NCBI GenBank assembly: GCA_944472135.2
Contig: OX235265.1
Location: 58,167,112-58,231,111 of the forward strand
Direction of reading: 5' to 3'
DNA length: 64,000 bases
Source of the DNA: Trichobilharzia regenti
Taxonomy: Eukaryota > Platyhelminthes > Trematoda > Strigeidida > Schistosomatidae
Shown: positions 1 to 12,565 of the stretch, one piece after another
Numbering within the stretch: the stretch's first letter is position 1
How the letters are laid out: each line of letters begins with the position of its first letter
Notes under the pieces: generated by a model
Database searches by the model: none
What the model saw: only the letters and a program-made list of their open reading frames with translations
What the model was told of the DNA's origin: nothing
Made by a program: the position numbers and the translations under genes

Positions 1-904
1 TAAATCAACTATAAAGTAACATATAGATAACTTCATGTTATATCCTACCATCCTGCCAGTATATTCTACTCTTAGATTATTGAATCTCATTCTATCTCCT
101 ATATGCCTGTCTGACACAAACACACAATAGTGAAGTTTCTAGATAAACACCAGTGAAAAAGAAATGAATTAACATAACAGATGTTCTGAAAATATTGATC
201 ATTGGTATTAGACACACCAACCTTATTTCCATAATTCTACCAATTTGGGTAATAAAAGATTCTGAAGTGATTTGAAAGAATAATTCTAATGCACACAATA
301 AATTTATAGTAAGAATAATAAAGCGACTAAGTGTGTGAGGATATGGTTAGAGCCTAACACAATCCACTAACGAATGACACACGACATTGATTAATAAGCC
401 TCTTCTGTAAGTGTTTGAACGATTCTAGGATGAACTGTAGAAATTATAAATCCCTGTGATTAAACCTGTTTTAACGAAGAGACAAAAAGGGAAAACAGGA
501 GGAAAAGATCCTGGGGATTAATGAGGAATTTTAATGTAAGATTAGTCAGGGTAGTATAAACCACAGGGTTATATACTACATTCCAAGCACATTATCATAC
601 ACAGTCTTCTACATATAACTGAGGCTATTGAACTAAGACAGACTAATCCAGAGCTGTGTATTGAGAAGGAACACTTTCAGACGCTGTACCTACCGCAGCC
701 AAGCTTGGATTGAAGATTCACCATCCCTTCAAGAGAGGTTTCTTCACCTCTCATCCATATTTTCTCTCTTTGAGCAGAAAGTTGTAGTCCCAGAGTTTCA
801 TAATTCCTACCCTTCATTTTGGAAATCTTTCTACACTATATATAAACACTAATTGCTTTGCATTTCTATGTAGTTGGTAATCAGGTAAACATAAAATAAG
901 AAAA

Positions 905-1035
905 CTACTGATACTACCCACACTGTCCAAACCTAGGTAAGTAGACCGGCGCCGGTAGGGGTTCAAACTAGTGGCCCGTTGACTGGAAGTTCGGTGGTCA
1001 CAACAACGAATCCCGATTCCACCAGGACCACTTAG
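905..1035. repeat. Dispersed repeat family A, copy 1
   Basis: A degenerate interspersed repeat lies in an intron of the formin-like gene. It is recognised by the order of short blocks: 'ctaccca', 'ccaaacctaggtaagt', 'ttcaaact', 'gttgactggaagttc'. The same blocks recur at 27738-27810, 32665-32765, 32845-32950, 35105-35225 and 47205-47290. No open frame is present. The family is not identified; the tRNA-like 'ttcaaac' block suggests an old SINE, but this is an inference. Confidence 0.45.
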
Positions 1036-1134
1036 ATCATCGCGTTATTTCTTATTATCCATTATTATCGTATATATTTATCCAAAACCCAATGATAAAC
1101 AGTTTAATTATCAAGATGAAAGGAAATATCATAC

Positions 1135-1514
1135 CTTAAATGAAGCAGTAAATCTGACAAGAGGATTTAACCATTCATCAGATACCAGAAAACCATCATA
1201 ATAACATGATGAACTCGATGTATCTGAATAGTGAGAAGACACTATCCAGTAGGCTGTTGAATGTACAATAATCCATATAGTTTCAGATGTTTTCATTAAT
1301 AATTGAGATAAGTGGTCAACGACTGGCATTTCATTTGATAAAATATTGGATTTCATTCTTGTTGTTGTTGTTGATATTCCGGGTTTACCATGTTCTTCAT
1401 TACCACCATTACCAATACTACTATTTACATTTTCAATAGTTTTTGAATAGTTTAGTAAAAAATTTAAACTTGATTTAACATATTCAATTCGTTTGAAAAG
1501 ATGCGATATTTTAA
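1135..1514 (-). CDS. Internal exon of the long minus-strand gene (exon 12 here), helical protein of unknown function
   Basis: This 380-nt exon begins after the acceptor 'ccttctag' and ends at the donor 'aag|gtatga'. It accepts phase 1, matching the phase-1 donor of the exon at 4126-4372, and leaves phase 0, so the gene continues leftward out of the window. The peptide starts with a leucine-rich helical stretch (ISHLFKRIEYVKSSL), then an Asn/Ser/Thr linker, then a hydrophobic segment and the block DEWLNPLVRF. I do not recognise the family; it resembles a helical-repeat scaffold. It is not an FH2 domain, although the upstream exons of the same splice chain are formin-like. Confidence 0.65.
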
Positions 1515-1640
1515 CTAGAAGGTAGGAAGAAAAATACAAAGATAAATATATAAATAGAAATAATCATTATTCATATTAGACGAATAATAAATCAATTGAA
1601 AACAGCTGCTTCGTCCTAGCATGGTAATCATCTGTGAAGG

Positions 1641-1642
<2 letters not shown>

Positions 1643-1684
<42 letters not shown>
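1643..1684. repeat. (AAT)n microsatellite forming the 3' tail of a LINE
   Basis: About 14 uninterrupted AAT units lie directly at the 3' end of the minus-strand CR1-like LINE, where a LINE tail is expected. Confidence 0.9.
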
Positions 1685-3600
1685 GCTTTATTCCAAACGG
1701 TATTTGTGGCACAGGTATGGAATTTTCAGCGTGCGTTACAATATACTGCATCTAATTACCTCATTAATTTTATAAGATTTTTAAAAGCAAAAAAATAAAT
1801 AAATGAAGAAAAAAACCAACGCCAAAAAATAAAAGATAAATAAAAATTAAAAAAACAAACAGCGTAGAGTTTACATTTCAAACAATGCACCACAGGATAT
1901 GAAATATAAAGTTGATGTGTGATAGAGGATGAGAACAACAGTGTAATATTAACGAGGAAAGGAAAACAAAAACTAATGGGACTATTTGTTAGAGTACCGC
2001 AGTAAGTTGATCGTGTCATACCTAACGGATTTCTCATCACATAACAGCTGTGCCAGATATGGTATTGTGGAGTTTTTGTATTTGGTAGTCCTAGCATATA
2101 GCCTCCTGTAGCTGCTTCTAGTTCTACCAGATGAAATGCAAGGAGACAGCTGAGTATAGAGAGGATGCTCGGGGTCCGACAATATTGTATTCGCTAGTTT
2201 CTTACATGACATAATATGTCTATCCACAATAGTGTAAACCAGTTGGTTTAACGATATCCCACTTGCCCTACTAACGGCTTTTAGTGCCCTTCTCAGCAAA
2301 GCAAAGTCTTTCTTAAGTAGTCCAGGAAAGATTAATGGGGAGCAGTAAAGAGGGATGGGTAGAATACAAGAATTGACAAACTGAGAAAGCAAAGATTGCT
2401 TTATGCCAGACTGCCTAAATTTCCTAACGTAGAACGTTAAGCGAAACATCTTTCTAGTAACTAGCAAGATGTGGGAGGACCAGGAAAGATCGGTGGAAAA
2501 ACTCAGCCCAAGGTACTTGACATTAGATGTATTTTCAACCTCTGTGCCGTCAATGATAGTGGGGCCATGTGAGCTAACTAGTTGCTGTAGGTCACGTTTA
2601 CGTCTGAAAGTGAAATTGACTACCTGACATTTAGACGGATTCAGCTTAAGACCGTTTGAAGAGGACCACTGACTAATTTCCGACAGAAAGTTATTTAATT
2701 TGGAACAATCTGACTGAGAGTTGACAGGCATAGAAACAGAGAGGTCATCGGCATACTTAACAAAAGTGGCTACATCAGAATGAGGCAAGTCATGTAAGAA
2801 AAACGAAAACAGAAAGGGAGAAAGAACAGCACCTTGAGGAACACCAGCTAAAGTAAGTGAGGTAGTGGAGGACTTTCCATTGTAGACGGTGTACTGCTTC
2901 CTATCAGAAAAATAGGAATGCAACCACTTATTTGTCCAGCTCTCAGCCTGTGTTGCAGCAAGCTTACTTAGCAAGAGAGACCTGGGAACAGAGTCAAATG
3001 CAGATGTGTAATCAAGGAAGGCACAGCGAACGTATTTAGCTCCTTTATCTAAACTAGAGACTATACTATGATGTAGGACAACAGCGGCATCTAACGTACA
3101 CCTACTATGTTTATAAGCAAACTGGTTGGGGTCGTTGAAAGGCTTTAAAGAGGGATCAAGATTAAGTAAAATAAGTCTTTCCATAACTTTCAAAAAAGGT
3201 GAGGTAATTGCAATGGGTCTAAACTTAACATTAGGTCCACTTGTTGATTTAGGCACTGGAACGATCTTGATATTTTTCCATGATTCAGGTATAATACTTT
3301 TGGAAAACGATTCGTTGAAAATGTCAGTTAAAGGGGAACACAAGATGTCGGCACACTTCTTAGGGATAACAGCAAGAACACCATCAGGACCAAGGGACTG
3401 AGTAGGTTTGAGAGACTGAAGACACTTGAGGACATCATTCGTGTTAAAGCATGGGAAGCAGTCATTTTTTACACTATTTGAGTTAGGAATGAATGTTCTG
3501 ATATACTAATGAAAAGTCGTGACAAATTAGAGTCCCCTAAGTCGAGTGTGAAGCGGTGTTGGTTGGCGGTAGTGCCATATAGTGAACTAGGAAACGCGTA
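1643..3600 (-). mobile_element. 5'-truncated CR1/Jockey-type non-LTR retrotransposon (LINE)
   Basis: The reading frame 1982-3343 encodes a LINE reverse transcriptase and continues upstream in frame to about 3508 (block SLGPDGVLAVIP). Remnants in another frame reach about 3560. RT motifs in order are FRPIAITSPFLKVMERLI, FLDYTSAFDSVP, GVPQGAVLSPFLFSFFLHDL and the catalytic FVKYADD. A thumb region (YLGLSFSTDLSWSSHI) follows. No endonuclease domain or ORF1 is present, so the copy is 5' truncated. The 3' UTR runs from 1981 to 1685 and ends in an AAT microsatellite. Its last 50 bp (1684-1733) match the 3' ends of the tRNA-headed SINEs at 12566, 16281 and 45807. The clade call (CR1-like, as schistosome SR1) rests on motif style and is moderately sure. 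Confidence 0.85.
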
Positions 3601-3611
3601 AAATTTATCAG

Positions 3612-3765
3612 TCATTGGATTCCAATCTAGTGGGTAAATGGTTAAAGGGCTGACTTCATAACCTGAAGGTTCTAGTTAGAGTCCGAGACGAGGACGAAAG
3701 AACTATACAGTACCCCTTGGTTTTCAGAGACTTCCTAACAAAATGGCATGGGAATTGAAAGTCAA
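3612..3765 (+). repeat. Dispersed repeat family B, copy 1
   Basis: Shares ordered blocks with copies at 16618-16835, 41915-42085 and 50998-51200: 'ggattcca', 'gactgacttcataacctgaagg', a 'ggtt(a/c)gagtcc'-like box and, in the others, 'acagctgtccag' and 'tgatgtc.att'. About 200 bp long and noncoding. The box before 'gagtcc' resembles an internal pol III B box. Family unknown to me. Confidence 0.5.
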
Positions 3766-4125
3766 TTTATTGATGCATGATGATAACATCATGTACCCTG
3801 AAAATACCAATTAACCAAGTAGTAACTGTGTGATAAGTGAGTAATTAAGCACTAGATCATAGCTACTGAACAAGAACATCAGATTGTTTTACTAAAACGT
3901 AGTGAGATCTGAATAGAGTAGAGGACACGGATCAATGATTGAATGGTTATCTTTAGATCCTAGAGTAGAAAACTCTTCGATATTGTGTTTGTATACTGTT
4001 AAACTATTTCGAAGAAATACAAAACTTTCTAGTGCCTTGACGTCCCCAACTGTGCTTTATTTGATGTCAATAAGCCATTAAAAAGTCGAATAAACACACA
4101 CAGAAATATATAAATAGACACTTAC

Positions 4126-4372
4126 TTCTTGACACAATTTCCAATTGATTTAATTCAGATGGCCATGTTAATAAATTAGGTGAAATATTATTTATAAACT
4201 TGACAAATATAGGCATAAAATTGATTTTAATATATTTCGTTGACTTTTCATTATTAACCTGCCCTTCAGTTGTAGAACTTTGTGATTCCAGATGCTGGCC
4301 TTGTTGTTTTTGTGGTTGCGATTCATTCTCATTATTGGACATTTGAGGTAATGTTAAATGCCAATCAATTAG
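4126..4372 (-). CDS. Internal exon of the long minus-strand gene (exon 11 here)
   Basis: This 247-nt exon has the acceptor 'tatttctag' and the donor 'agaa|gtaagt'. It accepts phase 0 from the exon at 26727-27240 and leaves phase 1 into the exon at 1135-1514. The peptide opens with LIDWHLTLPQM, passes through a Gln/Asn/Ser-rich linker (residues about 12-45) and ends in a hydrophobic helix (KINFMPIFVKFINNISPNLL). The intron separating it from the preceding exon is 22 kb long and packed with retroelements. Function unrecognised. Confidence 0.7.
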
Positions 4373-4479
4373 CTAGAAATATAAACGAAATTAGGTGTAA
4401 GTAAACATGCTATATATATATATATATAAAATGCAAAACGAATCTAGGACGCATGTTTTGTCCTATTTGCTATTTGTCG

Positions 4480-4640
4480 GCTGAGTACACTTGATCCCTA
4501 ATGAAGGACAGAACACCTGTCTTAGAGACTACTGGTGAAATGCGGACATTCGTTCAAAGGGGTCATATAGTCAAAAAATGACGCTTATTGATTCAGTTCA
4601 ATTGTACATATCAACGGGAACTCGCAAATAGGAATAAATA
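4480..4640. repeat. Dispersed repeat family C, copy 1
   Basis: Shares 'cacctgtctyag', 'ggtcatata.agtca' and 'cgcaaat' in the same order and spacing with 14160-14330. Noncoding. The match is degenerate, so confidence is low. Confidence 0.35.
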
Positions 4641-4994
4641 CATATACTTAAATCTCAATATAATTTATGATGAAAACTATAAAAGAAGTATTTAAGTATC
4701 GTTTAAATTCATGTGTGAATAAATGAGACTACTCATCCAGGTTAAACTGCTATAGTTTCTGATAATTACAAATACGACTTTAAAAACTTGAATTTCTCCC
4801 TTCGAGATTTTTGATGTCAGTCTGCAATAAATTCTTAAATTTATTGAAAACAAGTGTTCGCTCTAATTACTTCAATGTGTATTATCTTTCAGTGTATACT
4901 AATCACACAGACATCTAACTGATAAAGTTGAAGATGGAGGGTACCTATGTTGTTCGCCTTATAATTATTTATAAAATATACATATACGAATAGA

Positions 4995-5905
4995 GCATCA
5001 CTTTAAAAAAACGTGTTGCTAAGATTAGTTATTGATGAAAAAAGAAAATATTTGGATCACGAAAATTTATTGTTGACAAATAAATTGGAGGATCTGGATT
5101 TCGCCGATGATATATGTCTGATTTCCCACAAACTGGAAGATATGCAAGTGAAAAGCAACAAGTTGGCAGAAGAAGCATCAAAGATAGGACTTCAAGTGAA
5201 CATGGATAAAACAGAGGTGATGAAGATTCCTAGCCAACATCAACAGCAACAATCAGCATAAATGGGAGGAACCTGAAAGAAACAACCTCCTTCACCTACC
5301 CGGGAAGCATCGTTTCAACTACAGGCGGAACTGACGAAGATATCAAAGCTAGAATCAGAAAAGCAAGACAAGCTTTCATTACTCTCAAATCTGTGTGGAG
5401 GTCAACAGCACTCAGCATCAAAAATAACATCCGGATTTCCAACTCCAATGTAAAGTCAGTGCTACTATACGGATCAGAGACTTGGCGAGTCATAAAGAGC
5501 ATCTCAAACAAACTTCAGACCTTCATTAACAGCTGTCTCCGCTCAATACTCAAGATCAGATGGCCAGAAAAGATCAGAAACAGGGATCTCTGGCAATGAG
5601 AGAACCAATCAGGAACCGATTGTGAAACAAATAGGCAGGAAGAAATGGAGATGGATTGGCCATACGCTGAGGAAACCATCAAGTGACATCACTAGACAAG
5701 CCCTCAAGTGGAACCCGAAAGGGAGGCGGCGAGTTGGTCGTTCAAGGGTGACTTGGAGGAGGTCATGCGAGGAGGAGATGAAAGCATGTGGACAAACCTG
5801 GAGCAGGGTGAAAAAGTTGTCAGAAAACCGAAGGCAATGGAGGTGCGCAGCTGAAGCCCTATGTTCTTCTAGGAACTAAAGGATACAATAATAATAATAA
5901 TAAAT
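4995..5905 (+). mobile_element. 5'-truncated RTE-clade LINE fragment (family RTE-A)
   Basis: The fragment holds the end of an RT palm and the C-terminal region of an RTE-type element. LEDLDFADDICLIS carries the catalytic FADD. It is followed by GLQVNMDKTEVMKI, LLYGSETWR, WRWIGHTLRKPSSD and RRQWRCAAEALCSSRN. The coding run is split over three frames (5013-5261, about 5235-5599 and 5590-5879), so it is dead. It ends with TAA at 5877-5879, then 'ggataca' and an AAT microsatellite, the typical RTE 3' end with almost no 3' UTR. The nested fragment at 35925-36350 belongs to the same family. The last codons match the tails of the SINEs at 13676, 30405 and 44215. Confidence 0.88.
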
Positions 5906-8900
5906 TGCTTCACATCTGCTAGATTGCAAGAGTCAGTCAGCAGTAATCTAATGGATATAAGTTTTTAGGCTTTCATTAACACAATATTAAGGAGAGTACT
6001 TCACCTCCCCAATTAATTCCCTACGACTCAGTGTATAAATATAAGCTTCGGTAAACTGGACTATTATACAGTAACGATAAGTTTAAGCTGATAATGTATG
6101 TTAGCATACATGACTCTTCTGACATTTATTGAAAGATAAAAAATAGATCACACTATAGGAGCTTACACCTAAATTCTTCGAAAATTCACCTGCCGGTTGA
6201 ACCCCCTCCCCATACTCTTCGAATGTAGCCACCATAATGAGTCCACCAACATAGGGGAGATATAATCGTAACCCCATTCAGCTACACACGAAGGCAGATA
6301 GAGGAAATAATGACATCAACTGCCTCAAATCTGTCCGATCAGAAAAGCTATCACAAACCGTTTACTATTATTTGAAAGCTTGTTTCTCCCTTGGTTGACT
6401 ATGATCGGAACTTATAATTACTAGATACGTAGCTGGTGTGGCGATAAACAGAAGGTTCGACATTATTCATCATACCTACACTGAAAGGATTACCTGATTA
6501 GCAGCTGGGTTTCATCGGTGATCAGCGAAACAGATTTTCATTTCACGTTCAATCGTGACCGGTTACATGAATAGTAGTATAGTGCTACAATATAGTCTCA
6601 CCATAAGAACAAATTTTAACGATAATAATAATAATAATAATAATAATGATACTAAAACCCATTAATATTTTTTGCCAAAATAGTTTACAGTCTGAATATT
6701 ATATGTGTAAATTGTGTAAGACAGCAACAACCGAAAATAATAAAGAATACGAAATCTCTGAATAATCCCCATTCACACATTAATGAGAGCAGAACATGTA
6801 GTTCAGCGAAGAGTCGCTTTTCAGCGAATTCGTCAAACTACGTATTCTGTTTTCACTAATACGAGATGTAATGCAGGTTAAAAGATAAGTATGTGCGGGA
6901 TTAAGTGAAGTACAAATGGCGGCTAAAATATTATTAATGGTGAGTTATTTTTAAAATTCTAGAATAGCTGAATAATTCACAGGTATTGCTTTATTCGATA
7001 TTCTGATATCTTCGGTTTCGCTTCAACCCGTATCGATTTGTTGTTAAAACTACCTTTTGCAATTCTTTTTTCAGAAGAAAAAAGATACGTAATACAAAAA
7101 ATCCTTATTCTGAAATGTACAATAAATAAATTAAGCGAAAAAACATCTACTTTTCCTTTACATTTAATTGAAATTGCCTATACAATAGTTTGAGGTAAGG
7201 CTGTGAAGAAGTATGTGAGTAGTAAGGCACGATACGGTGAAGCGCAGGTGAATTTTTCCACAAAAGCAATAAAAGCTGTTGATAAAAGAACACAATCACA
7301 TTAAAATTATCCAACTGAGCTATAAATCTTCACCGTTACTTCAAGAGGCAAGAACTTCTATGGATATCATTTTCGAGTATATTGAGACAAACGGGTATTT
7401 GAAATCTTGCTGTGAAAATCTTTACATTGTAGTCAGAGTTCGATTTTATGTAAGGACTTTAAAATACCACTGACTGAATCAAACTGATTTGTGATATAAA
7501 TAAAAATCACTTTGATCATCTATTCAATAATTCTTTATTTATAGTGTGGCGTGTGCTACTGATAAGGTTTACCAGTAGTATATAAAGAGACGTTCATAGT
7601 CGTAGAGAGCAAGGAGATAGATTTGACGTCAAAGAAACCAAATGATACAGTGGTGAGGAGATACGTGGGAGACGTGAAAGGAACACAAAGAAACACAATA
7701 TGAAGGCCAGAAGTAGCACATCACGGAATATCTGTGCAAATGGTAATTTGAACAAAAGGTGTACATAATTTCGCTATACAGTGATACAAAATTGCAAATA
7801 AACATTCATTCACTAAGTCGCTCGGCTTCTATCGTTACAACAAGGTATAATAAGTCCCGAAAAACAAACCAAACTGATTGCATGAAATGGAGTCGAATAC
7901 TGATCGCCTCTAATCATCTAACAAAGGTACAATCATTACTAAATACAGTAGCAATTTTAAGACGGAAATAGTTATTTTAAAAAAAATCAAAGAAGAATAG
8001 AATTTCGATTTATTATTCGAATAATGATGGTAGATATAAGCAAGAGGGGAGGGAGCTACCAGACACGGTGATTTAACCATTTATTACATAAAACAGACAA
8101 TGAAATCAAAATATTTTAAGAAAATAAAAACCACATGACGTATTACACCTGCTGGTTATCGGGGGAAGGGGGTCGATATTTATAGTACAGTACAAATTGT
8201 TTATTTTAACAAATAGAACTGTGGATGAATCCTTGCCTTATATTATACCAGTAATGGAAGTGACAAGTACCATCAAAGTATATAATTTGAATTTAAATAA
8301 AGGGAATAAAGCTTACTGATAGCATTTCTAAAAAAATCAAATTCATTTAACAGTTGAATTTCTCGTCATTTGTTGAACACTTGGTTTCACTCTCATGCCT
8401 AACGATAGGTTATTAACTTACATATTAGATAAAAACATAACTTGTTTCGCTATCTTGGTAGAGTTCAGATTGATTTTCAATGGTAGGGTTTTTTATTAGG
8501 TGACATGTTCTCCTTGTACCGCTTACATAACTTAATCTGTGGGTTATCCATTTTAAGTCCGCAGATGACTGTTGTTTTTTGTCAACTACGTCCATATTAG
8601 CCTGTTGGCTGCCACTAAAAACGGGAACTGATAGAATGCCTTCCCTTGTCAGTTCTATCTCTCTTAAATGTTGAAGAGCTTTTTACTGGAGAGTAGGCTT
8701 TGGGTCAACTGATTTCACTAATGTTTCCAAGGCGATTTCCAACGATGTGGCAATATGTAAAATTATCCCAAGGGACGTTGATTTATGCTCGAAGTTCTGG
8801 GTGCACTATGGATTTATGGTTGTCTGTGGTTCTGGCTCTTCTCTGTTGGTCTCTGGCGTTTCGACGATCATTAACTTTCCTACAGGGATTTTTTATCCTT

Positions 8901-8909
8901 TGTTTATAT
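5906..8909. other. Intron sequence without a recognised gene
   Basis: This stretch lies inside the 22-kb intron of the minus-strand gene. It is AT-rich with many stops in all frames. A short ATA microsatellite lies at about 6620-6648. Open frames here are short, lack splice context and match nothing I recognise. Confidence 0.6.
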
Positions 8910-9297
8910 TAAAAATCCCCATAGTGTAATCAAAACAAGATGATTTGGAGAAAACAATTGTTTTCGATGAATTCTTCTTCAGGCTCTACATTTATAAATT
9001 CATGAGTACCATAATACAAATAGCCCTTAAAGGCATGTGAAAATTATGTCAGAAGCTGTGTTGGGGGTACATGTATTATATGGAATGAGAGTTCCGTATT
9101 TAATATTGTCAAGTGAAAGTATATAAAATGTGCGGTCATTCAGAACATAAGATAAAGTGTGAATAGACAATACAGCTTCCGATATAATTTTCACGTGCCT
9201 TTAAGGGCTATTTGTATTATAATACTCATGGATTTATAACTGTAGAGCCTGAAAAAGAATTTATCGAAAACAGTTGTCCGCCTCCAAATCATCTTGT
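8910..9297 (+). mobile_element. Short Penelope-type foldback element with 11-bp target duplication
   Basis: Two arms of about 115 bp (about 8931-9048 and 9188-9297) are imperfect inverted copies around a roughly 140-bp unrelated centre. Each arm contains the block 'caggctctaca.ttata' that is also found in the terminal repeats of the Penelope element at 35800-40016. The element is flanked by the duplication 'tttgtttatat' (8899-8909 and 9298-9308). Its left end carries the tag AAAAATCCCCAT (8911-8922), which is also present, with one base changed, at the 5' ends of both larger Penelope elements. It has no coding capacity, so it must be non-autonomous or a deletion derivative. Confidence 0.8.
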
Positions 9298-9533
9298 TTT
9301 GTTTATATGCTGTTGAGATGTTAAGTTCCCATTTGACAGCCCAGCTAGCAAAAACAACTTATGTGATGCGTTGGACAAAAGTACCAGAACCACGGACAAA
9401 GATCATATATCACAAATTCATAACACATAGGTGGAAGGGTTATGTTGCATCTTCAGCGCACCCACTTCTTACAGTAGTTGCATTCAAAGGTTGCGCCCTT
9501 TTTGAGACTACACGCCCACACGTGCTGTACTTG

Positions 9534-9839
9534 TCATCTTATAGCACTTTCCTTTTTATTCTCTCCATTCTTATTGAGCCAACTACTTCGCACTAACCCT
9601 TCAGGTGAGAGGCGACCAGTACGTTTAACTGGGGTAGAGCACTGATTTACTTCTTCTGTTACACTTTCTGAAGCGAAGCATGGTGCAAGAATAGAGCGAC
9701 ATAATATTGGAGCTGGCATTTTAGACGGCACAGTTTTCCTCAACTCATCTACAGGACTTTTCTTAATGGTCTCAGGGACTGCTCTAATCAAAGGAAGTAC
9801 AAATTTAATTGGTACTTGTAACTTATTTTTATTGCTCAT
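9534..9839 (-). CDS. Hypothetical short open frame, unidentified
   Basis: An ATG-started frame of 101 codons next to the foldback element has protein-like composition: Lys/Arg/Ser-rich, with KLQVPIKFVLPLIRAVPE near the N terminus and LVRSSWLNKNGENKK at the end. It has no signal peptide or membrane segment. No splice sites or homologous family are evident. It may be a small gene inside the intron, an exon of an unrecognised gene, or chance. It lies on the same strand as the surrounding gene but outside its splice chain. Confidence 0.25.
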   Translation of the reverse strand: MSNKNKLQVPIKFVLPLIRAVPETIKKSPVDELRKTVPSKMPAPILCRSILAPCFASESVTEEVNQCSTPVKRTGRLSPEGLVRSSWLNKNGENKKESAIR

Positions 9840-12565
9840 CCGTAGCTATATGCTGAAAATAGGAAAACGACAAACGAAAAGTGAAGATAAAGTAGACAAC
9901 TTATATAAAGCTTTCTCAACTTTACGTTTGGTTATGCATCTTTTCAAAATTCTGGTAACTAACTTATAAGACCTATTTAATCGCAGCTTTATGGAAACAC
10001 GATACGTCGTCTGCAGCAGCTATAACTACAGCAGTAATTCGAGATACGTAGACCTATCGCACTGATATTCCAACTAATTAGAATGGTTCTGCCCTAGTGA
10101 ATTACACTTATTCTGTCAGTCTGTTATAATTAAAGAAGTTAACGATAGTTGGATATATTGAGGACCTTAATTCACAAGTGAAGTGAATTCCATTCATTAC
10201 TCAGTATAGATATACAGAAAAATTAGAAGAAAGTCCAGATTTCACAACAGTAAATGTCTCCTCCATATATCTTCACTATAACTTAGAAGTAAGATTAAAC
10301 ATTCTAAAAGGTTTACGTTGTCAACCATTGATAACAAATGTATCTGCTACTGCAGCACATGAGGAGGTGACTGATGATCCCCTCCCCACTTTATTTATTT
10401 GCTAGTTTATGTAAATTTTATCTAGGATGTATGAAACTGCACTAAACATAAGAGGAAGTAAAACCATACAAAACAAGTTAGAAGGTTATGTGAATAAACT
10501 GATATGATTTTGAGCAATAAAATGTACACAAAACGTTATCCCAATTATTGATCCTGTATCATCATTCGACATTTAAATACAATAAACGTATCCAATATAT
10601 CATTAAGTATATTCTACTAAACTAGCCAAATTCTCCTCTTTTACAATAAAACTTAAACACTGTGGTAGATTAGTTATAATGTCATGTGTTAGATTTTTTA
10701 TATGATGTACTACACAGTGAAACAGTATTACTTAGTGGAAGGATAATATAAACAATAAATAAACTAGCTCAGTAATAGGTAAACACACATCTTTCGCCCA
10801 ACTTACTGTATTTTAAATGTCATACTGAGAATTTTTGAACAATTCGTGAGACTTTTTTTATTCCTACTGTTTCGAGTAGAATACAGATTTGAATCCTTGA
10901 AGTCTCAGTAACTGTGGTGTTTGTTTTACAGGTTTGAAGTTGTTAATCTCCCCTTAAACCTTACCTTTTTCCGGGCATACCATCCCTAAGAGAAAACTAG
11001 ACGATGTTTACGAGTGTGTTGGCCTAAAACTGAACTCTGTACCAGGTGTGTGTGTGGCAGCTATTCTAATGTTGAACCACCAACTCATAAGCATTATCTA
11101 CTGGGCCACAAAGGTAAACAGAAATGAATTACGCTTTACACATGAAAAATAACTACTGAATCAGTCGGGTACCAGTGATTCTGAGTTACTCAGTGAATAC
11201 AGTTCATCGTATGTTACTAATATGTATCTAGTAATTTTTCGATTTTTACTTATGTTTGCAACAATTTTAGCAAAACGTTCAGGAAAAGACGAGATCGTAC
11301 TTTTTAGCCTTTTACGAAATGTGGCTCATTGGCTTTTATGCACACTACTTTCAACTAACAGATCCAGTGTTCGAATCCCACTCCACCATATTTAGTATAG
11401 ATAACGGAGTAGTATCATTACACGCATACAATAATTTTGATTGATATACTGGTACGCGAGAGATTCCTACTGGATGAATGAGTTCAAACAAGCAGAAATC
11501 TTACAGATGAAGTATTGAAACATTGAATTTTTATGTAAAAATAGTAAAACGGATATAGACACAAATAAACACTTTTAAAACTCCTTTTTATTTCATAATG
11601 TTTACCAACTAATATAAAAACGAGGAAAGAGACAAACGAAAAGTATATAATAGAAGACGTCAAAAGACAAAGTGTTAATTCAGCACACAAGCTTATAAAT
11701 CAACAAGAAACACAATAATAGCTTTTTTTATTGTTCAGAATTAAGTTCTCATTGTAGGAAGGTGATCATTTAAACAAACATGATAAGAACAAGTGAATGT
11801 GAAACGGTGTGAAAGAGACAGAACGAATGAAACGATCTCATATGAACATCACAACTTGTGTAAATAAGTTTAAACAGGTTAAACAATGGTGACTCATCTT
11901 CATGTATTCATTCATATAACAATAGAAAAAAGTGTAGTCATTGCTTGACTTACAAAGAGAATATTTACTTTTGCGAAAACGATATCAACTTGGCTGCGCA
12001 TAAACTTTAAAAACAAGCGGCAAATTAATGTACAGCAAAACACAGACGACCGTTATACGGAAGTGCAATGTGGGTTTTATAGGCTAACTCCACTGGCCTT
12101 AATTTACATAAGTAACATAGAAGTAACTGAAGTCTCATTCAACGGAAAAAGTAATTAATCAATGTGATGAAGAAGTCTCTTCGTCCCGACAGACATGGGT
12201 TTTTTTAATTCCCTATATATAGTATAATACATCACAGTCACCCTATTTTGAATCATTTAATTACCTACTTATGTTGCAGTCTGCAGTTACGTACGCTTTT
12301 TAAATACATTTTGATCTAATGTTATGGGTTTTTTAAAGAGTATGAAGGGAAACAACGTGAGGGGAGGGGGACTGAAGTGAGTTGCATATTTTTGAAAAAT
12401 GTGTGCAATATAAATTGGTTAGTGTAGTAGCTAGAGAATGGGAATAGTAGTTTCATGATACCAGCCTTCTGAAGACAAGTTTTACAAGTTCATACATATC
12501 CTTAGTTATTAAAGTAATAAACAAGTCGATTTCATTAGCTTGATGTGAATAACTTTCAAAATATG
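9840..12565. other. Intron sequence without a recognised gene
   Basis: AT-rich and stop-rich in all frames. A 'tgttcgaatcccactcc' block at about 11370 recurs at about 29725 and 35715, probably the B-box end of another old tRNA-like repeat. Nothing else was recognised. Confidence 0.55.
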
